A stretch of DNA of 64,000 bases from an uncultured Eubacteriales bacterium (GCA_934486705.1 CAKSQS010000001.1:62001-126000), one strand, 5' to 3'. Numbered from the stretch's first letter, positions 42,573 through 52,787 are shown. Made by a program: numbers and translations. Notes: a model not told the origin generated them from the letters alone.

Positions 42573-45156
42573 ATACAAAATAAGCGAGCTTGCAAAGGAC
42601 TTCGGGCTTACTTCAAAGGATATAATAAAAATTATTGCCGAAAAAACCGGGGCTGAAAAAAAGAGCGGCGCCGCTTTGGACGAAAATGAAATAAGCCTTG
42701 TTTTCAATACCCTTACAAAGCAAAACGAGGTTAAAAGCTTTGCCGATTATTTTGCCACGGGGGCTGAATCGAGAGCTGCCGCGAAAAAGGCAAGAGAAGA
42801 GGAAAAGAACAAAAAGCTTGCCGAGCAGATGGCTATTTTGGAGCAGCTTAAAGCCGCAGCCGCCGCGCAGAACGGCGAAAAAGCGGCAGAGCCCGCAAAG
42901 CCCGAACCGAAAAAGGAAGAGGTAAAGGCAGAGGTGAAAACCGAGGCTGCAAAGCCTGCCGAGAAGAAGGCGGAGGAAAAGCCCGCAGCCGAGAAAAAGG
43001 CGGAGCAGGCTGCAAAGGCGGAAGTAAAGAAAACTGAAGAGAAAAAGCAGCCCGAGCCCAAAAAAGAAGAGAAAAAGCAGGAAGAGAAGAAGCCCGAGGA
43101 GAAAAAGCACGGCGTTTCAGACCCGAGACCCTTTGTTTCGCAGAAAAAGGATAAAAAGCCGGGCGAAGCACCCAAGCGCGGACCTGCCGAGATACGCCAT
43201 ATCGACACCCGCACTTCAAACGTTAATATTGATAAATACAACGAGAAATACGAGCGCATAGCGCCCGCAAATACAATGCGCGATAACTTCTCGCGCAAGC
43301 AGAAGATAAAGCAGAAATCGCAGGATTACCGCCGCCCGCAGGGTGCGAAACGCGAGACCGAGGCGGACAAGATGCGCAGACTCCAGTTAGAGCGCATAAA
43401 GAAGACCCCGATAACCGTTACCGTGGGCGACGAAATTACCGTAGGCGAGTTAGCCGCCGCCCTCAAAAAGACTGCGGCAGAGGTTATAAAGGTTCTTCTT
43501 AAGCTCGGAATGATGGCGACGGTAAATCAAGTCATAGATTACGATACCGCCGAAATAGTTGTAACCGAAATGGGCGCTAAAATTGAAAAGCAGGTTGTTG
43601 TTACAATTGAAGAGCGCATTATGGACGACACAGAGGATACCGCCGAGAACTTAAAGCCGAGAAGCCCCGTTGTGGTGGTAATGGGTCACGTTGACCACGG
43701 TAAGACTTCACTGCTTGATGCTATACGCAACACCGCCGTTACCGATACCGAGGCGGGCGGAATTACCCAGCACATAGGCGCTTACAGGGTAAACTGCAAC
43801 GGTCAGGATATTACCTTCCTTGACACTCCGGGACACGCGGCGTTCACCTCAATGCGTAAGCGCGGCGCTATGGCTACCGATATAGCGGTGCTTGTTGTCG
43901 CGGCGGATGACGGTATTATGCCGCAGACCATTGAAGCTATAAACCACGCCAAGGCGGCGGATGTGCAGATAATAGTGGCAATAAATAAAATGGATAAGCC
44001 CGAGGCTAACCCCGACAGAGTTTTGCAGCAGTTGACCGAGCACGGTCTTGTTCCCGAAAAGTGGGGCGGCGACATTATATGCGTTCCCGTTTCGGCTAAA
44101 ACCCACGAGGGAATTGACAGCCTGCTTGAAAATATTCTGCTGGTTGCCGAGGTTATGGAGCTTAAAGCCAACCCCGACCGCAAGGCTAAGGGTATTGTTA
44201 TTGAGGCAAGGCTTGATAAGGGTAGAGGTCCTGTGGCTTCCTTGCTTGTTCAAAACGGAACGCTTAAAAGCGGCGATATAATCGTGGCGGGAACGGCTGT
44301 AGGCCGCGTTCGCGTTATGACGAACGAAAACGGCAAGGAACTGAAAGAGGCAGGTCCGTCCGTGCCGGTTGAGATTACCGGTCTTGCCGAAACGCCTAAC
44401 GCGGGCGATGTTTTCGACGCGGTAACCGACGAAAGACTGGCGCGCGAGCTTGTTGAGCAGAGAAAGCAGAAGGCTAAGGAAGAACTGTTCAACGCAAAAC
44501 AGCACGTAACGCTTGATAACCTCTTCGACCAATTGAGCGAGGGCGATTTGAAAGAGCTTAATATTATTGTTAAGGCTGACGTTCAGGGCAGCGTTGAGGC
44601 GGTTCGCGACAGTCTTGAAAAGCTCTCGAACGACGAGGTAAAGGTTCGCGTTATACACGGCGGCGTGGGCGCTATAAACGAGTCCGACGTTATGTTAGCG
44701 CAAACCTCGGGTGCTATTATAGTAGGCTTTAACGTCCGTCCCGACGGCGTTGCGAAAACGGCGGCGGAGCGCGACGGCGTTGATATGCGTATGTACCGCG
44801 TAATTTACGATTGCATTGAAGAAATAAAGGCGGCAATGAAGGGTATGTTAGCGCCGAAATTCCGCGAAAATCAGCTCGGAACAGCCGAGGTACGCAATGT
44901 TTACAAGATTTCCAACGTCGGCACGGTTGCAGGCTGCTACATTACAAACGGCAAGGTTACACGCGCCTGCCAGATACGCGTTGTTCGCGACGGTATTGTT
45001 ATTTGCGAGGATAAGATAGCGTCACTGCGCCGCTTTAAGGACGACGTAAAGGAAGTAGCCCAGGGCTACGAGTGCGGTATAGGGCTTGAGAAGTTTGCGG
45101 ATATTAAAGAGGGCGATGTTTTTGAAGCCTTTATTATGGAGGAGTACAGAGACTGA
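42562..45156 (+). CDS. infB: translation initiation factor IF-2
   Basis: IF-2 places initiator tRNA on the ribosome in a GTP-dependent step. The 864-aa protein has an N-terminal IF2N helix domain (ISELAKDFGLTSKDIIKII), a long Ala/Lys/Glu/Pro-rich linker (about residues 75-215) that is low complexity, and a second IF2N domain. The G domain has GHVDHGKTSLLDA, DTPGHAAFTSMR and NKMDKPEAN, followed by beta-barrel domains. ATG 42562 follows AAGGAGGAAAAGCTA. It overlaps the ylxQ end by 11 bases and rbfA by one base. Confidence 0.98.
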   Translation: MTNKYKISELAKDFGLTSKDIIKIIAEKTGAEKKSGAALDENEISLVFNTLTKQNEVKSFADYFATGAESRAAAKKAREEEKNKKLAEQMAILEQLKAAAAAQNGEKAAEPAKPEPKKEEVKAEVKTEAAKPAEKKAEEKPAAEKKAEQAAKAEVKKTEEKKQPEPKKEEKKQEEKKPEEKKHGVSDPRPFVSQKKDKKPGEAPKRGPAEIRHIDTRTSNVNIDKYNEKYERIAPANTMRDNFSRKQKIKQKSQDYRRPQGAKRETEADKMRRLQLERIKKTPITVTVGDEITVGELAAALKKTAAEVIKVLLKLGMMATVNQVIDYDTAEIVVTEMGAKIEKQVVVTIEERIMDDTEDTAENLKPRSPVVVVMGHVDHGKTSLLDAIRNTAVTDTEAGGITQHIGAYRVNCNGQDITFLDTPGHAAFTSMRKRGAMATDIAVLVVAADDGIMPQTIEAINHAKAADVQIIVAINKMDKPEANPDRVLQQLTEHGLVPEKWGGDIICVPVSAKTHEGIDSLLENILLVAEVMELKANPDRKAKGIVIEARLDKGRGPVASLLVQNGTLKSGDIIVAGTAVGRVRVMTNENGKELKEAGPSVPVEITGLAETPNAGDVFDAVTDERLARELVEQRKQKAKEELFNAKQHVTLDNLFDQLSEGDLKELNIIVKADVQGSVEAVRDSLEKLSNDEVKVRVIHGGVGAINESDVMLAQTSGAIIVGFNVRPDGVAKTAAERDGVDMRMYRVIYDCIEEIKAAMKGMLAPKFRENQLGTAEVRNVYKISNVGTVAGCYITNGKVTRACQIRVVRDGIVICEDKIASLRRFKDDVKEVAQGYECGIGLEKFADIKEGDVFEAFIMEEYRD

Positions 45157-45518
45157 TGGCCGGTTACAGAATTGACCGTATAACGTCTGACATAAAGCTT
45201 GCGTTATCCGAGCTTTTGCGGAATATGAAAGACCCGAGGGTGAGCCGGCTTTTAAGCATTGTAAAGGTTGACGTTTCGGGCGATCTTTCCTACGCTACGG
45301 TTTATGTCAGCGCGATAGAGGGCTACGAAAAAACCGTAAGCTCGGTAAAGGCGCTTAAGGGCGCGGCGGGTTTTCTCCGCCGCGAGTTGGGCGCGCGTCT
45401 AACGCTCAGAAAAGTGCCCGAGCTGCGCTTTGTGGCGGATGACTCTATTGAGCAGAGCGCCAATATTTCACGAATTATTGAGTCCTTGAACGGGGAAAAT
45501 AAAAATGAAGAAAAATAA
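45156..45518 (+). CDS. rbfA: 30S ribosome-binding factor A
   Basis: RbfA is a small KH-like protein needed for late 30S maturation and cold adaptation. The 120-aa product shows IDRITSDIKLALSELLRNMKDPRV, VDVSGDLSYATVYVSAI and the C-terminal LRFVADDSIEQSANISRIIE, all family hallmarks. It starts on the A of the infB stop region (one-base overlap) and overlaps the next gene by 14 bases, so it is translationally coupled on both sides. Confidence 0.96.
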   Translation: MAGYRIDRITSDIKLALSELLRNMKDPRVSRLLSIVKVDVSGDLSYATVYVSAIEGYEKTVSSVKALKGAAGFLRRELGARLTLRKVPELRFVADDSIEQSANISRIIESLNGENKNEEK

Positions 45519-46512
45519 ACAGGAAAACGGCTGCCGCGAGCTTACCCTCAGGCAGACCGCAAAATATCTTCAAAAGCACGATAATTATATTATTCTGACC
45601 CATGCCTCGCCCGACGGGGACACGCTCGGCTCTGCTTATGCGCTTTACTATGCGCTTAAAGAAATAGGCAAGGCGGCGTGCGTTATCTGCCCCGATGTTA
45701 TACCCGAAAAGTATAACTATTTTGCAAGGCAGACCGACCATGTTTCCCGCGATGACGCAACCGTTGTGGCGGTTGACGTGGCGGATAAACGTCTGCTCGG
45801 CGGGCTTGAAGAGGAATTTGGGGATATAGTGGACCTTAATATAGACCACCATATTTCCAACGTGCGGTTTGCAAGGAATTTGTTTTTGGACGCAGACGCC
45901 GCAGCTACAGCCGAGAGTATGTACGAGCTGCTCGGCATTATGAAGGTAAACATTAACGACGTTACCGCAAAGGCGCTTTACACGGGTATTGCAACCGATA
46001 CGGGCTGCTTTAAATACTCAAATGTTACCGCCAAAACTCATATGATAACGGCGCAGCTTTACGAGTATAATATCGGCGCGCCCGAAATTAACCGCATTAT
46101 GTTCGATACGAAATCGCGCAAGCTGTTAGAGCTTGAAAGAATGGTGCTTGACGCCTCGGAATTTCATTTCGGCGGGAAGTGCATACTTTTGCCTGTTACT
46201 GCCGAAATGCAGGAAAAAACAGGCTGCAGCGGAACAGAGCTTGAGGGCATTGCCGTTATTTCACGCAGCGTTGAGGGTGTTATTGCCGGAATTACCGTAA
46301 AGCAGACCGACGACGCGGAGTTTAAGGTATCTCTTCGCACATATCCGCCGCTTGACGCGTCGGCAATTTGCAGAAAGCTCGGCGGCGGCGGGCATAAGGG
46401 CGCTGCGGGCGCTACCGTAAACGGCACTTTAAGCGAGGTTAAAGCAGCGGTGCTTAAAGCGGTTGAGGAAACTATGGAGGAATGCAATGCAGGGGCTGAT
46501 ATTACTCGATAA
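45505..46512 (+). CDS. DHH-family phosphoesterase, nanoRNase/pAp phosphatase NrnA type
   Basis: NrnA-type enzymes degrade very short RNAs and dephosphorylate pAp. The 335-aa protein has the DHH domain with HASPDGDTLGSAYAL, AVDVADKRLL and DHHISN (the name-giving motif), and a C-terminal DHHA1 domain ending in the substrate loop LGGGGHKGAAGATV. It lies between rbfA and truB, the standard Firmicute arrangement. Its start overlaps rbfA by 14 bases and its end overlaps truB by 26. Confidence 0.94.
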   Translation: MKKNKQENGCRELTLRQTAKYLQKHDNYIILTHASPDGDTLGSAYALYYALKEIGKAACVICPDVIPEKYNYFARQTDHVSRDDATVVAVDVADKRLLGGLEEEFGDIVDLNIDHHISNVRFARNLFLDADAAATAESMYELLGIMKVNINDVTAKALYTGIATDTGCFKYSNVTAKTHMITAQLYEYNIGAPEINRIMFDTKSRKLLELERMVLDASEFHFGGKCILLPVTAEMQEKTGCSGTELEGIAVISRSVEGVIAGITVKQTDDAEFKVSLRTYPPLDASAICRKLGGGGHKGAAGATVNGTLSEVKAAVLKAVEETMEECNAGADITR

Positions 46513-47386
46513 ACCCGGCGGCATTACCTCGTTCGGCGCGGTTGCGCGGGTAAAAAGAGCGGCGCATGAAAAGCGCGTGGGGCACACGGGCACGCTTGAC
46601 CCCATGGCAACGGGCGTTCTGCCCGTTTTGCTGGGCAGAGCAACGGCTCTTTCGGGCTTGCTGCTTGACGCCGATAAACGCTACACCGCCGAAATAAAGC
46701 TCGGCATCGTTACCGATACCGATGATATAACGGGCAATATTTTATCGCAAAGCGCGGTTAATATAACCGAAAAAGAGCTTGAAGACGCGCTTTTGCACTT
46801 TACGGGCAAAATAAAGCAGCGCCCGCCTGCTTACAGCGCCTTAAAAAAGGACGGCGTGCCGATGTACCGCTTAGCACGGCGGGGGGATATGCCCGAAATA
46901 CCCGAAAGGGAAGTTGAGATTTTTGAAATATCGCAGCCCGCTGATATGGCGAACGATACCTTTAAAATAGACGTGCACGTTTCAAAGGGAACGTATATCA
47001 GGTCGTTAGCGCGCGATATAGGCAAATATTTAGGCTGCGGGGCATGCCTTTCGGCACTGCGCCGCACATATGCGGGCGGCTTTAATATTTCGGATTGCAC
47101 AGCGCTTGATAATATTTCGGAAGAAAATATTTCGCGGCATATTGCAAGCGAGGAAAAAGCTGTGGCTTACCTGCGCGCGGTAAACGTTACCGAAAAGCAG
47201 GCGGTGCGCTTTTGCAACGGCGGCAAGCTCGCGTTTGACAGATTGCGGCTTACGGACGCTAATGAAAACGAGCTTTTCAGAGTGAAATTCGGCGGGCTGT
47301 TTTTGGGAATAGGCGCTGCCGAAAACGAAAAGGAGCAGCTTGCCATTAAATGCATTATAAATTACCCGGAGGAAATGAAAAGATGA
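46487..47386 (+). CDS. truB: tRNA pseudouridine(55) synthase TruB
   Basis: TruB makes pseudouridine 55 in the T-loop of tRNAs. Motif I LDKPGGITSF, the catalytic region GHTGTLDPMATGVLPV with the nucleophilic Asp, YSALKKDGVPMYRLAR and KGTYIRSLARDIG are all present. The 299-aa length is normal. ATG 46487 has GGAGG six bases upstream; the ATG at 46463 has none. It overlaps the nrnA-like gene, and ribF starts within its stop codon region. Confidence 0.96.
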   Translation: MQGLILLDKPGGITSFGAVARVKRAAHEKRVGHTGTLDPMATGVLPVLLGRATALSGLLLDADKRYTAEIKLGIVTDTDDITGNILSQSAVNITEKELEDALLHFTGKIKQRPPAYSALKKDGVPMYRLARRGDMPEIPEREVEIFEISQPADMANDTFKIDVHVSKGTYIRSLARDIGKYLGCGACLSALRRTYAGGFNISDCTALDNISEENISRHIASEEKAVAYLRAVNVTEKQAVRFCNGGKLAFDRLRLTDANENELFRVKFGGLFLGIGAAENEKEQLAIKCIINYPEEMKR

Positions 47387-48225
47387 AGACCGCATTGGCT
47401 TTGGGTACGTTTGACGGGCTGCACAAGGGTCACCGCGAGGTTTTAAGGCTGCCCGACGACTGCAAAAAAATCGCGGTTATCTTCCCGATGCCGCCGAAAG
47501 CGCTCATAACCGGCAAACCGCTGGCGCTTATGCTTCCGCAGGATAAGGAGACCGCGCTTAGAAACCTCGGTATTGACGAAATTTTCGCCCTTGATTTTGA
47601 AAAGGTGCGCACATTGCCTCCCGAGGATTTTTTAAAGCTTTTAGCCGATAAATTTTCACCCGACTTAATTTCCTGCGGCTTTAACTACCGTTTCGGCAAA
47701 AATGCCGCAGGGGATAAAAATTTGCTTGAAGACTTTTGCAAAGCGCGCGGCATATCACTTAAATGCAGCGAGCCCGTAACCGAAAACGGCGAAACCGTAT
47801 CATCCACCGAAATAAGGCGCTTTTTGCAAAACGGCGAAACCGAAAAGGCTAACCGATTGCTGTATAAACCCTTTTCATATACCGCCGAGGTCGTCAGCGG
47901 CGATAAACGCGGCAGAACGCTCGGCTTTCCCACGGTTAATCAGCGCTACCCGCAATGTCTTTTACCGCCCAAGCTCGGGGTGTATGTATCCCGTGTGACG
48001 GTGGACGGGTGCGAGTACGACGGCATTACCGATATAGGCGTGCGCCCCACCTTTAAAACTGATTACATTATAAGCGAGACGTTTATTAAGGACTTTTCGG
48101 GCGATATTTACGGCGATACCGTTACGGTTTCTCCCCGCAGGTTTGTAAGGGGCGAGGTTAAGTTTTCGTCCGTTTCGGAGCTTAAAGCGCAAATAAACGC
48201 CGATTTAAAGGAGCTTGAAAAATGA
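47383..48225 (+). CDS. ribF: bifunctional riboflavin kinase/FAD synthetase
   Basis: RibF makes FMN and then FAD from riboflavin. The N-terminal nucleotidyltransferase domain has GTFDGLHKGH (HxGH-like), CGFNYRFGKNAAGD and SSTEIRRFL. The C-terminal kinase domain (from about residue 165) has GRTLGFPTVNQR and GITDIGVRPTF. The start is ATG 47383, overlapping the truB stop by 4 bases, with GGAGG upstream. The first ATG at 47350 lies inside truB and is rejected. The 280-aa length is slightly short for the family (about 310). Confidence 0.95.
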   Translation: MKTALALGTFDGLHKGHREVLRLPDDCKKIAVIFPMPPKALITGKPLALMLPQDKETALRNLGIDEIFALDFEKVRTLPPEDFLKLLADKFSPDLISCGFNYRFGKNAAGDKNLLEDFCKARGISLKCSEPVTENGETVSSTEIRRFLQNGETEKANRLLYKPFSYTAEVVSGDKRGRTLGFPTVNQRYPQCLLPPKLGVYVSRVTVDGCEYDGITDIGVRPTFKTDYIISETFIKDFSGDIYGDTVTVSPRRFVRGEVKFSSVSELKAQINADLKELEK

Positions 48226-49022
48226 AGCTTGATTTTTCTGCCGATAAGCTTATTTCTATGGGCATTACCGTTTTAAAGGCGGTAATCATATTGGCTGCGG
48301 GGCATTATCTAACGCTTTTTTTAATAAAGCTGATGAAGAAATCCCTTAAAAAAATAAACATTGATATTTCGCTTGAAAAATTTCTTGAAAAAGCGGTAAA
48401 TATAACGCTGCATATTATAATTATTCTCTCGGCGCTGAGCACTTTGGGAATTTCCACCGCAGGGCTTTTGGCGGCGCTTTCCGCTGCGGCGGTTGCGGTG
48501 GCGCTGGCGTTAAAGGATTCGCTAAGCAGCATAGCGGGCGGAATAATTCTTTTGCTCACCCGCCGCTTTCAAACGGGCGATTACGTTTGCATAAACGGCG
48601 AGAGCGGCAACGTTGTGCAGATAGATATGATGCACACCGTGCTTAAAACGCTTGATAACCGCCACGTTGTAATACCCAACAGCATTGTTGTGAACAGTCA
48701 GGTTGTGGATTATTCAAGCGAGGAAACGCGCCGCCTTGACCTTACCTTCTCGGTAAGCTACGATAACGATACCGAAACGGTAAAGCGCGTTATTATCGAC
48801 ACAGTGCTTGCAAACCCCGCCGTTTCCTGCGACCCCGCGCCCTTTGTGGGAATTACGGAATACGCCGCAAGCTCGGTTGATTTCACGGCGCAGGTGTGGT
48901 GCAAAACATCCGATTATCTTCCGCTTTCTTTTAAGCTGCGCGAGGAAATGCGTTTGGCGTTTGATAAAAACGGAATATCAATACCCTACAATCAGCTTGA
49001 TGTTCACATAAAAAATGATTGA
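48222..49022 (+). CDS. small-conductance mechanosensitive channel (MscS family)
   Basis: This 266-aa channel has three N-terminal membrane segments. The third is the pore helix TAGLLAALSAAAVAVALALKD, whose Gly/Ala packing pattern is typical of MscS. The beta domain (RFQTGDYVCINGESGNVVQIDMMHTVLKTLDNRHVVIPNS is its signature region, seen at about residues 108-147) and the C-terminal domain follow. It relieves turgor during hypo-osmotic shock. It overlaps the ribF stop by 4 bases and is the last gene of the long operon. Confidence 0.93.
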   Translation: MKLDFSADKLISMGITVLKAVIILAAGHYLTLFLIKLMKKSLKKINIDISLEKFLEKAVNITLHIIIILSALSTLGISTAGLLAALSAAAVAVALALKDSLSSIAGGIILLLTRRFQTGDYVCINGESGNVVQIDMMHTVLKTLDNRHVVIPNSIVVNSQVVDYSSEETRRLDLTFSVSYDNDTETVKRVIIDTVLANPAVSCDPAPFVGITEYAASSVDFTAQVWCKTSDYLPLSFKLREEMRLAFDKNGISIPYNQLDVHIKND

Positions 49023-49047
49023 CAAAACATAGCTTTTGACTTATATT
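49019..49047 (+). promoter_or_regulatory. promoter of the beta-galactosidase gene
   Basis: TTGACA (49019-49024, overlapping the mscS stop) and TATATT (49042-49047) are 17 bases apart. No operator palindrome is evident in the 32 bases before the ATG. Confidence 0.78.
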
Positions 49048-49079
49048 AGATATGTTAATTTTTACCTACGAGGTGTGTT

Positions 49080-51914
49080 ATGCGCATTTATGAGAATCCG
49101 CAAAAAACCAGTGAAAACAGGCTTAAAGCCCGCAGCTGGTATATTCCCGAGGGCGAGGGCATTTATCGCACTCTTAACGGTGAGTGGCGCTTTGCGTTTT
49201 TTGAAAACGGCGATAAAGCCGGAAACATAGAGGAATGGGAAAATATTGAGGTTCCCGCCTGTTGGCAGACAAAGGGCTATGAGAACCCGAATTATTCCAA
49301 TATAAATTATCCTTTCCCCTGCGACCCGCCATATGTGCCGGATATTAACCCTATGGGCGTTTATGAGCGCAGCTTTGAGCTGACCGACGGCAGCCTTGAT
49401 ACATACTTGGTTTTTGAGGGCGTTTCATCAGTTGCCGAGGTTTATATAAACGGTAAGTACGTAGGCTTTACCGAGGGTAGCCGCCTTATGAGCGAGTTTG
49501 ACATTACCGAATTTGTAAGCTCGGGTACAAACACCGTTAGGGTAAATGTGCGTAAATGGTGCTGCGGCAGCTATCTTGAGGATCAGGACGCATTCCGTTA
49601 TAACGGAATTTTCAGGGATGTTTACATTCTTTCCCGTCCGCACGGCCACCTTTTTGATATTGATATAAAGGCACAGGATAGCAGCGTTATATGTATATCC
49701 GACGCGGAATACTCCGCCGAGCTTTACGACGGCGAGCAGCTGCTTGAAAGACAAAATTCATTAAACGGTAAGGTTGTATTCAGCGTGCCCGAGCCGAGGC
49801 TCTGGACCGCCGAAACACCCGAGCTTTACACCGTAAAGCTTTACACCGAGGGCGAAACAATAACCCGCCGCGTAGGCTTCAGAACCATTGCAATATCGGG
49901 TGAAAACGAGCTGCTTATAAACGGAACTCCCGTTAAGCTTAAGGGCGTAAACCACCATGATACCGACTCCGAAAAGGGCTGGACCATGAGCAGCGCGGAT
50001 ATTCTGCGCGATTTAAAGCTGATGAAACGGCTTAATATTAACTGTGTAAGAACCTCGCACTATCCGCCGTCGCCCGAATTTCTTGATTACTGCGATGAGT
50101 TAGGGCTTTATGTTATTCTTGAAACGGATATTGAAACGCACGGCTTTTTGCGCAGGTATGCCGATGTGGGTTACGGCTATGATGTGGACGATACAATATG
50201 GCCATGTGCCGGCGATATGTGGCATAAGGAATTTTTGGAGCGTATGGAGCGCGCTTACGAGCGCGATAAAATACACACGAGTATAATTATCTGGTCTACC
50301 GGCAACGAGAGCGGCTTTGGGAAAAATCAGCATGATATGATAGAATGGCTAAAGAGCCGCGACGGTATGCGCCTTGCACACTGCGAGGACGCATCGCGCA
50401 AGGGCACGCCCGATAATACCGATATTTTCTCCTGGATGTACCCGAGTGTGGAAATGCTTTCGGGCTTTGCAAAGGATGAAAAAATAAACCAGCCGATATT
50501 TATGTGCGAATATGCCCACGCAATGGGCAACGGCCCCGGCGGGATATGGGATTACTGGGAAGAAATTTACAAGCGCAAAAACCTGATAGGCGGCTGCGTT
50601 TGGGAATGGGCGGATCACGTCTTCATAGAAAACGGCGTTCAGAAATACGGCGGCGATTTTGCGGGCGAGCTCACGCACGACGGCAATTTCTGCTGCGACG
50701 GTATGGTATTTGCCGACCGCAGCTTTAAGGCGGGAACGCTTGAAATTAAAAACACATACGCGCCTTTCCGCATTAAATGGGAAAACGGAGCGCTGCAGCT
50801 TAAAAACTGCTTTGATTTCACCTCGTTTGACGGATATTCCTTTGAATACGAAATAACGGCGGACGAAGAAAGCCTTGAAAAGAAAATTGTAAGGCTGAAT
50901 ACACGCCCGGGCGAGACCTTTGTGCTTGCACCCACGGTATCGCTGCCCGAAAAAAGCCGCGAGGGCTGCTTTATAACCGTTAAAATGACCGACCTTGAAG
51001 GCAATGAGGTAGGCAGATTGCAGGAAGAAATTCCTACCGAAAAAACAGCGGCGGAAATTACAGCCGAGCCGCTCGGCGTTACCGAAACGGAATTTGAAAT
51101 TACGGCAGAGGGCGAAAGCTTCCGCTATGTACTTTCAAAGCAGACGGGATTTTTTGAAAGCATTGTAAGAAACGGCGAGGAGCTTTTAAAAGAGCCTATG
51201 AGGCTTTCCTATTTCCGCGCCGTTACCGATAACGACCGAAATATTAAGGTGTACTGGGACAGAACGAATATCTGGCAGGGCGAGAATTTCGACTGCGTGT
51301 TCAATAAGGTATATTCTTCTGCGGTTCAGGGGAATAAGGCGTCGTTTAATATGTCGTCTGCGGGCATTTCGCGCTTGCCCTTCTTTAAGTACACGCTGAA
51401 TTACGAATTTTTCGCCGACGGCAGCGTAAAAACACAGCTTTGCGGCGATATTCGCGAAAATGTTATCTGGCTGCCGCGCTTGGGCTTTGAATTGGCTTTG
51501 CCGCTGACCGACGGTAGGTTTAAATATTTCGGAAACGGTCCGCTTGAAAGCTACCGCGATATGACCCACCACGGCGTAGTAGCCGTTCATTCATCGGACG
51601 CAGGCAGCGAGTATGTGAATTACGTCCGTCCGCAGGAGCACGGCAACCATACCGATTGCAAATGGCTTGAGGTAGCTGATAAGCTGCGCTTTGAGGCAGA
51701 GGATAAAATGGAAATATGCGTTTTATCACACAGCACAGAGCAGCTGACGGCGGCTGAGCATACCGATGAAATAGGCGAGCCCGACGCCACGCATATAAGA
51801 ATCGATTACAAGGTTTCGGGCATAGGCTCTGCCTCGTGCGGGCCTGAACTTGATAAAAAGTACCGACTTGACGAAAAGCATATCTCGTTCGGCTTTGTTA
51901 TGAGCCTGATTTAA
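49080..51914 (+). CDS. glycoside hydrolase family 2 beta-galactosidase
   Basis: The 944-aa enzyme has the LacZ-type five-domain layout: N-terminal jelly roll (YRTLNGEWRFAFFENGD, PACWQTKGYENPNYSN), an immunoglobulin-like domain, and the TIM barrel from about residue 290 (KLKGVNHHDTDSEKG). The acid/base Glu is in WSTGNESGFG and the nucleophile Glu in FMCEYAHAMGNGPGG. The small-chain domain is at the C-terminus (LSYFRAVTDNDR). No signal peptide is present, so it is cytoplasmic. Together with the mgl importer it fits lactose/galactoside use. It converges with the germination operon, overlapping it by 17 bases. Confidence 0.95.
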   Translation: MRIYENPQKTSENRLKARSWYIPEGEGIYRTLNGEWRFAFFENGDKAGNIEEWENIEVPACWQTKGYENPNYSNINYPFPCDPPYVPDINPMGVYERSFELTDGSLDTYLVFEGVSSVAEVYINGKYVGFTEGSRLMSEFDITEFVSSGTNTVRVNVRKWCCGSYLEDQDAFRYNGIFRDVYILSRPHGHLFDIDIKAQDSSVICISDAEYSAELYDGEQLLERQNSLNGKVVFSVPEPRLWTAETPELYTVKLYTEGETITRRVGFRTIAISGENELLINGTPVKLKGVNHHDTDSEKGWTMSSADILRDLKLMKRLNINCVRTSHYPPSPEFLDYCDELGLYVILETDIETHGFLRRYADVGYGYDVDDTIWPCAGDMWHKEFLERMERAYERDKIHTSIIIWSTGNESGFGKNQHDMIEWLKSRDGMRLAHCEDASRKGTPDNTDIFSWMYPSVEMLSGFAKDEKINQPIFMCEYAHAMGNGPGGIWDYWEEIYKRKNLIGGCVWEWADHVFIENGVQKYGGDFAGELTHDGNFCCDGMVFADRSFKAGTLEIKNTYAPFRIKWENGALQLKNCFDFTSFDGYSFEYEITADEESLEKKIVRLNTRPGETFVLAPTVSLPEKSREGCFITVKMTDLEGNEVGRLQEEIPTEKTAAEITAEPLGVTETEFEITAEGESFRYVLSKQTGFFESIVRNGEELLKEPMRLSYFRAVTDNDRNIKVYWDRTNIWQGENFDCVFNKVYSSAVQGNKASFNMSSAGISRLPFFKYTLNYEFFADGSVKTQLCGDIRENVIWLPRLGFELALPLTDGRFKYFGNGPLESYRDMTHHGVVAVHSSDAGSEYVNYVRPQEHGNHTDCKWLEVADKLRFEAEDKMEICVLSHSTEQLTAAEHTDEIGEPDATHIRIDYKVSGIGSASCGPELDKKYRLDEKHISFGFVMSLI

Positions 51915-52773
51915 TTTTCTTCAAGGCTTCAAAGCACAGCTTTGCGCAAAATGCGGTTTTTATAAGAGCCGACATAAAGAAAAGGCAGTAAACAATTCCG
52001 TCCATTCGGGTGAAAAGCGGACCTACCGTAACGGTGCTTACGGCGCTTGCCAGCGGAAACGGCAGGCGGGCGGACATTCGCGCCCCGAAAAGCAAAACGC
52101 TGTCGCACAGTATCAGCGCAGTTATAACAAGCCCCGAAATCAGCCCCCACAGCCCCGCGCCTTTGCGGGGCTGTGTTTTGTTTAAAAGAATAAAATACGG
52201 CGGCAGCAGCACGGCGGGCAGGGCGGTTTTAAAAATATAGGGCATTGTTCCGTCCCGAAGCTCCTTAAATGCGGGCATGGAATTAAGCATTATATTTTCG
52301 GTTTCAAAGTCCTTTGCCGTGAGCAAAAAGAAAATAATAACGGCTATAACGAAAAACGGCGCGGTTATAAGCGAAAGCTTTAATATCACGTCGTTTTTTT
52401 TAACCGAAAGCACTGCGGCGGTGAAAATGAAAATAAAAGCCACCGCAAAATGCCCGCCGCCCGGCAGGAGAACCTTATCGGCAAAGCTTAAAAAATCAAG
52501 CAGACACCGCGCGGCGTTATAAAGCGCGTAAACCGCCGCCGCCAAAAGAAAAAGCGTTAAAAACAGCCTTTTGAAAACCCCGCTGCCCGAAAGGCTTCGG
52601 CAAATAATTAAGGATAAAAAATAAATTGCCACGGAAAAACAAGAGGCAATAAGAAAGCCCGGCAGAACCGCCCCGCCGTAATATGCGTCGGGCAGGGTAA
52701 TTACCGCGTCGCCTATTATGAATATCGCCGCAAGACAGGCGTAATGCTTTGTATAATCGGCTCGGTTTATCAT
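51898..52773 (-). CDS. spore germination permease (GerAB/GRKB family), short
   Basis: This is the APC-type transporter-like subunit of a Ger germinant receptor. About eight hydrophobic segments are visible, starting IGDAVITLPDAYYGGAVLPGFL, in 291 aa, whereas typical GerAB proteins have about 365 aa and ten segments. It is the last gene of the minus-strand operon and runs 17 bases into the 3' end of the beta-galactosidase gene. The deficit may reflect a divergent lineage form or partial decay. Confidence 0.85.
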   Translation of the reverse strand: MINRADYTKHYACLAAIFIIGDAVITLPDAYYGGAVLPGFLIASCFSVAIYFLSLIICRSLSGSGVFKRLFLTLFLLAAAVYALYNAARCLLDFLSFADKVLLPGGGHFAVAFIFIFTAAVLSVKKNDVILKLSLITAPFFVIAVIIFFLLTAKDFETENIMLNSMPAFKELRDGTMPYIFKTALPAVLLPPYFILLNKTQPRKGAGLWGLISGLVITALILCDSVLLFGARMSARLPFPLASAVSTVTVGPLFTRMDGIVYCLFFMSALIKTAFCAKLCFEALKKIKSGS

Positions 52774-52787
52774 TTGTAGTATCTCCC

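Noticed and set aside
42613..43298. Leu/Phe-rich minus-strand frames opposite infB that look like membrane proteins
   Set aside because: They arise from the Lys/Glu/Ala-rich IF-2 linker read backwards.
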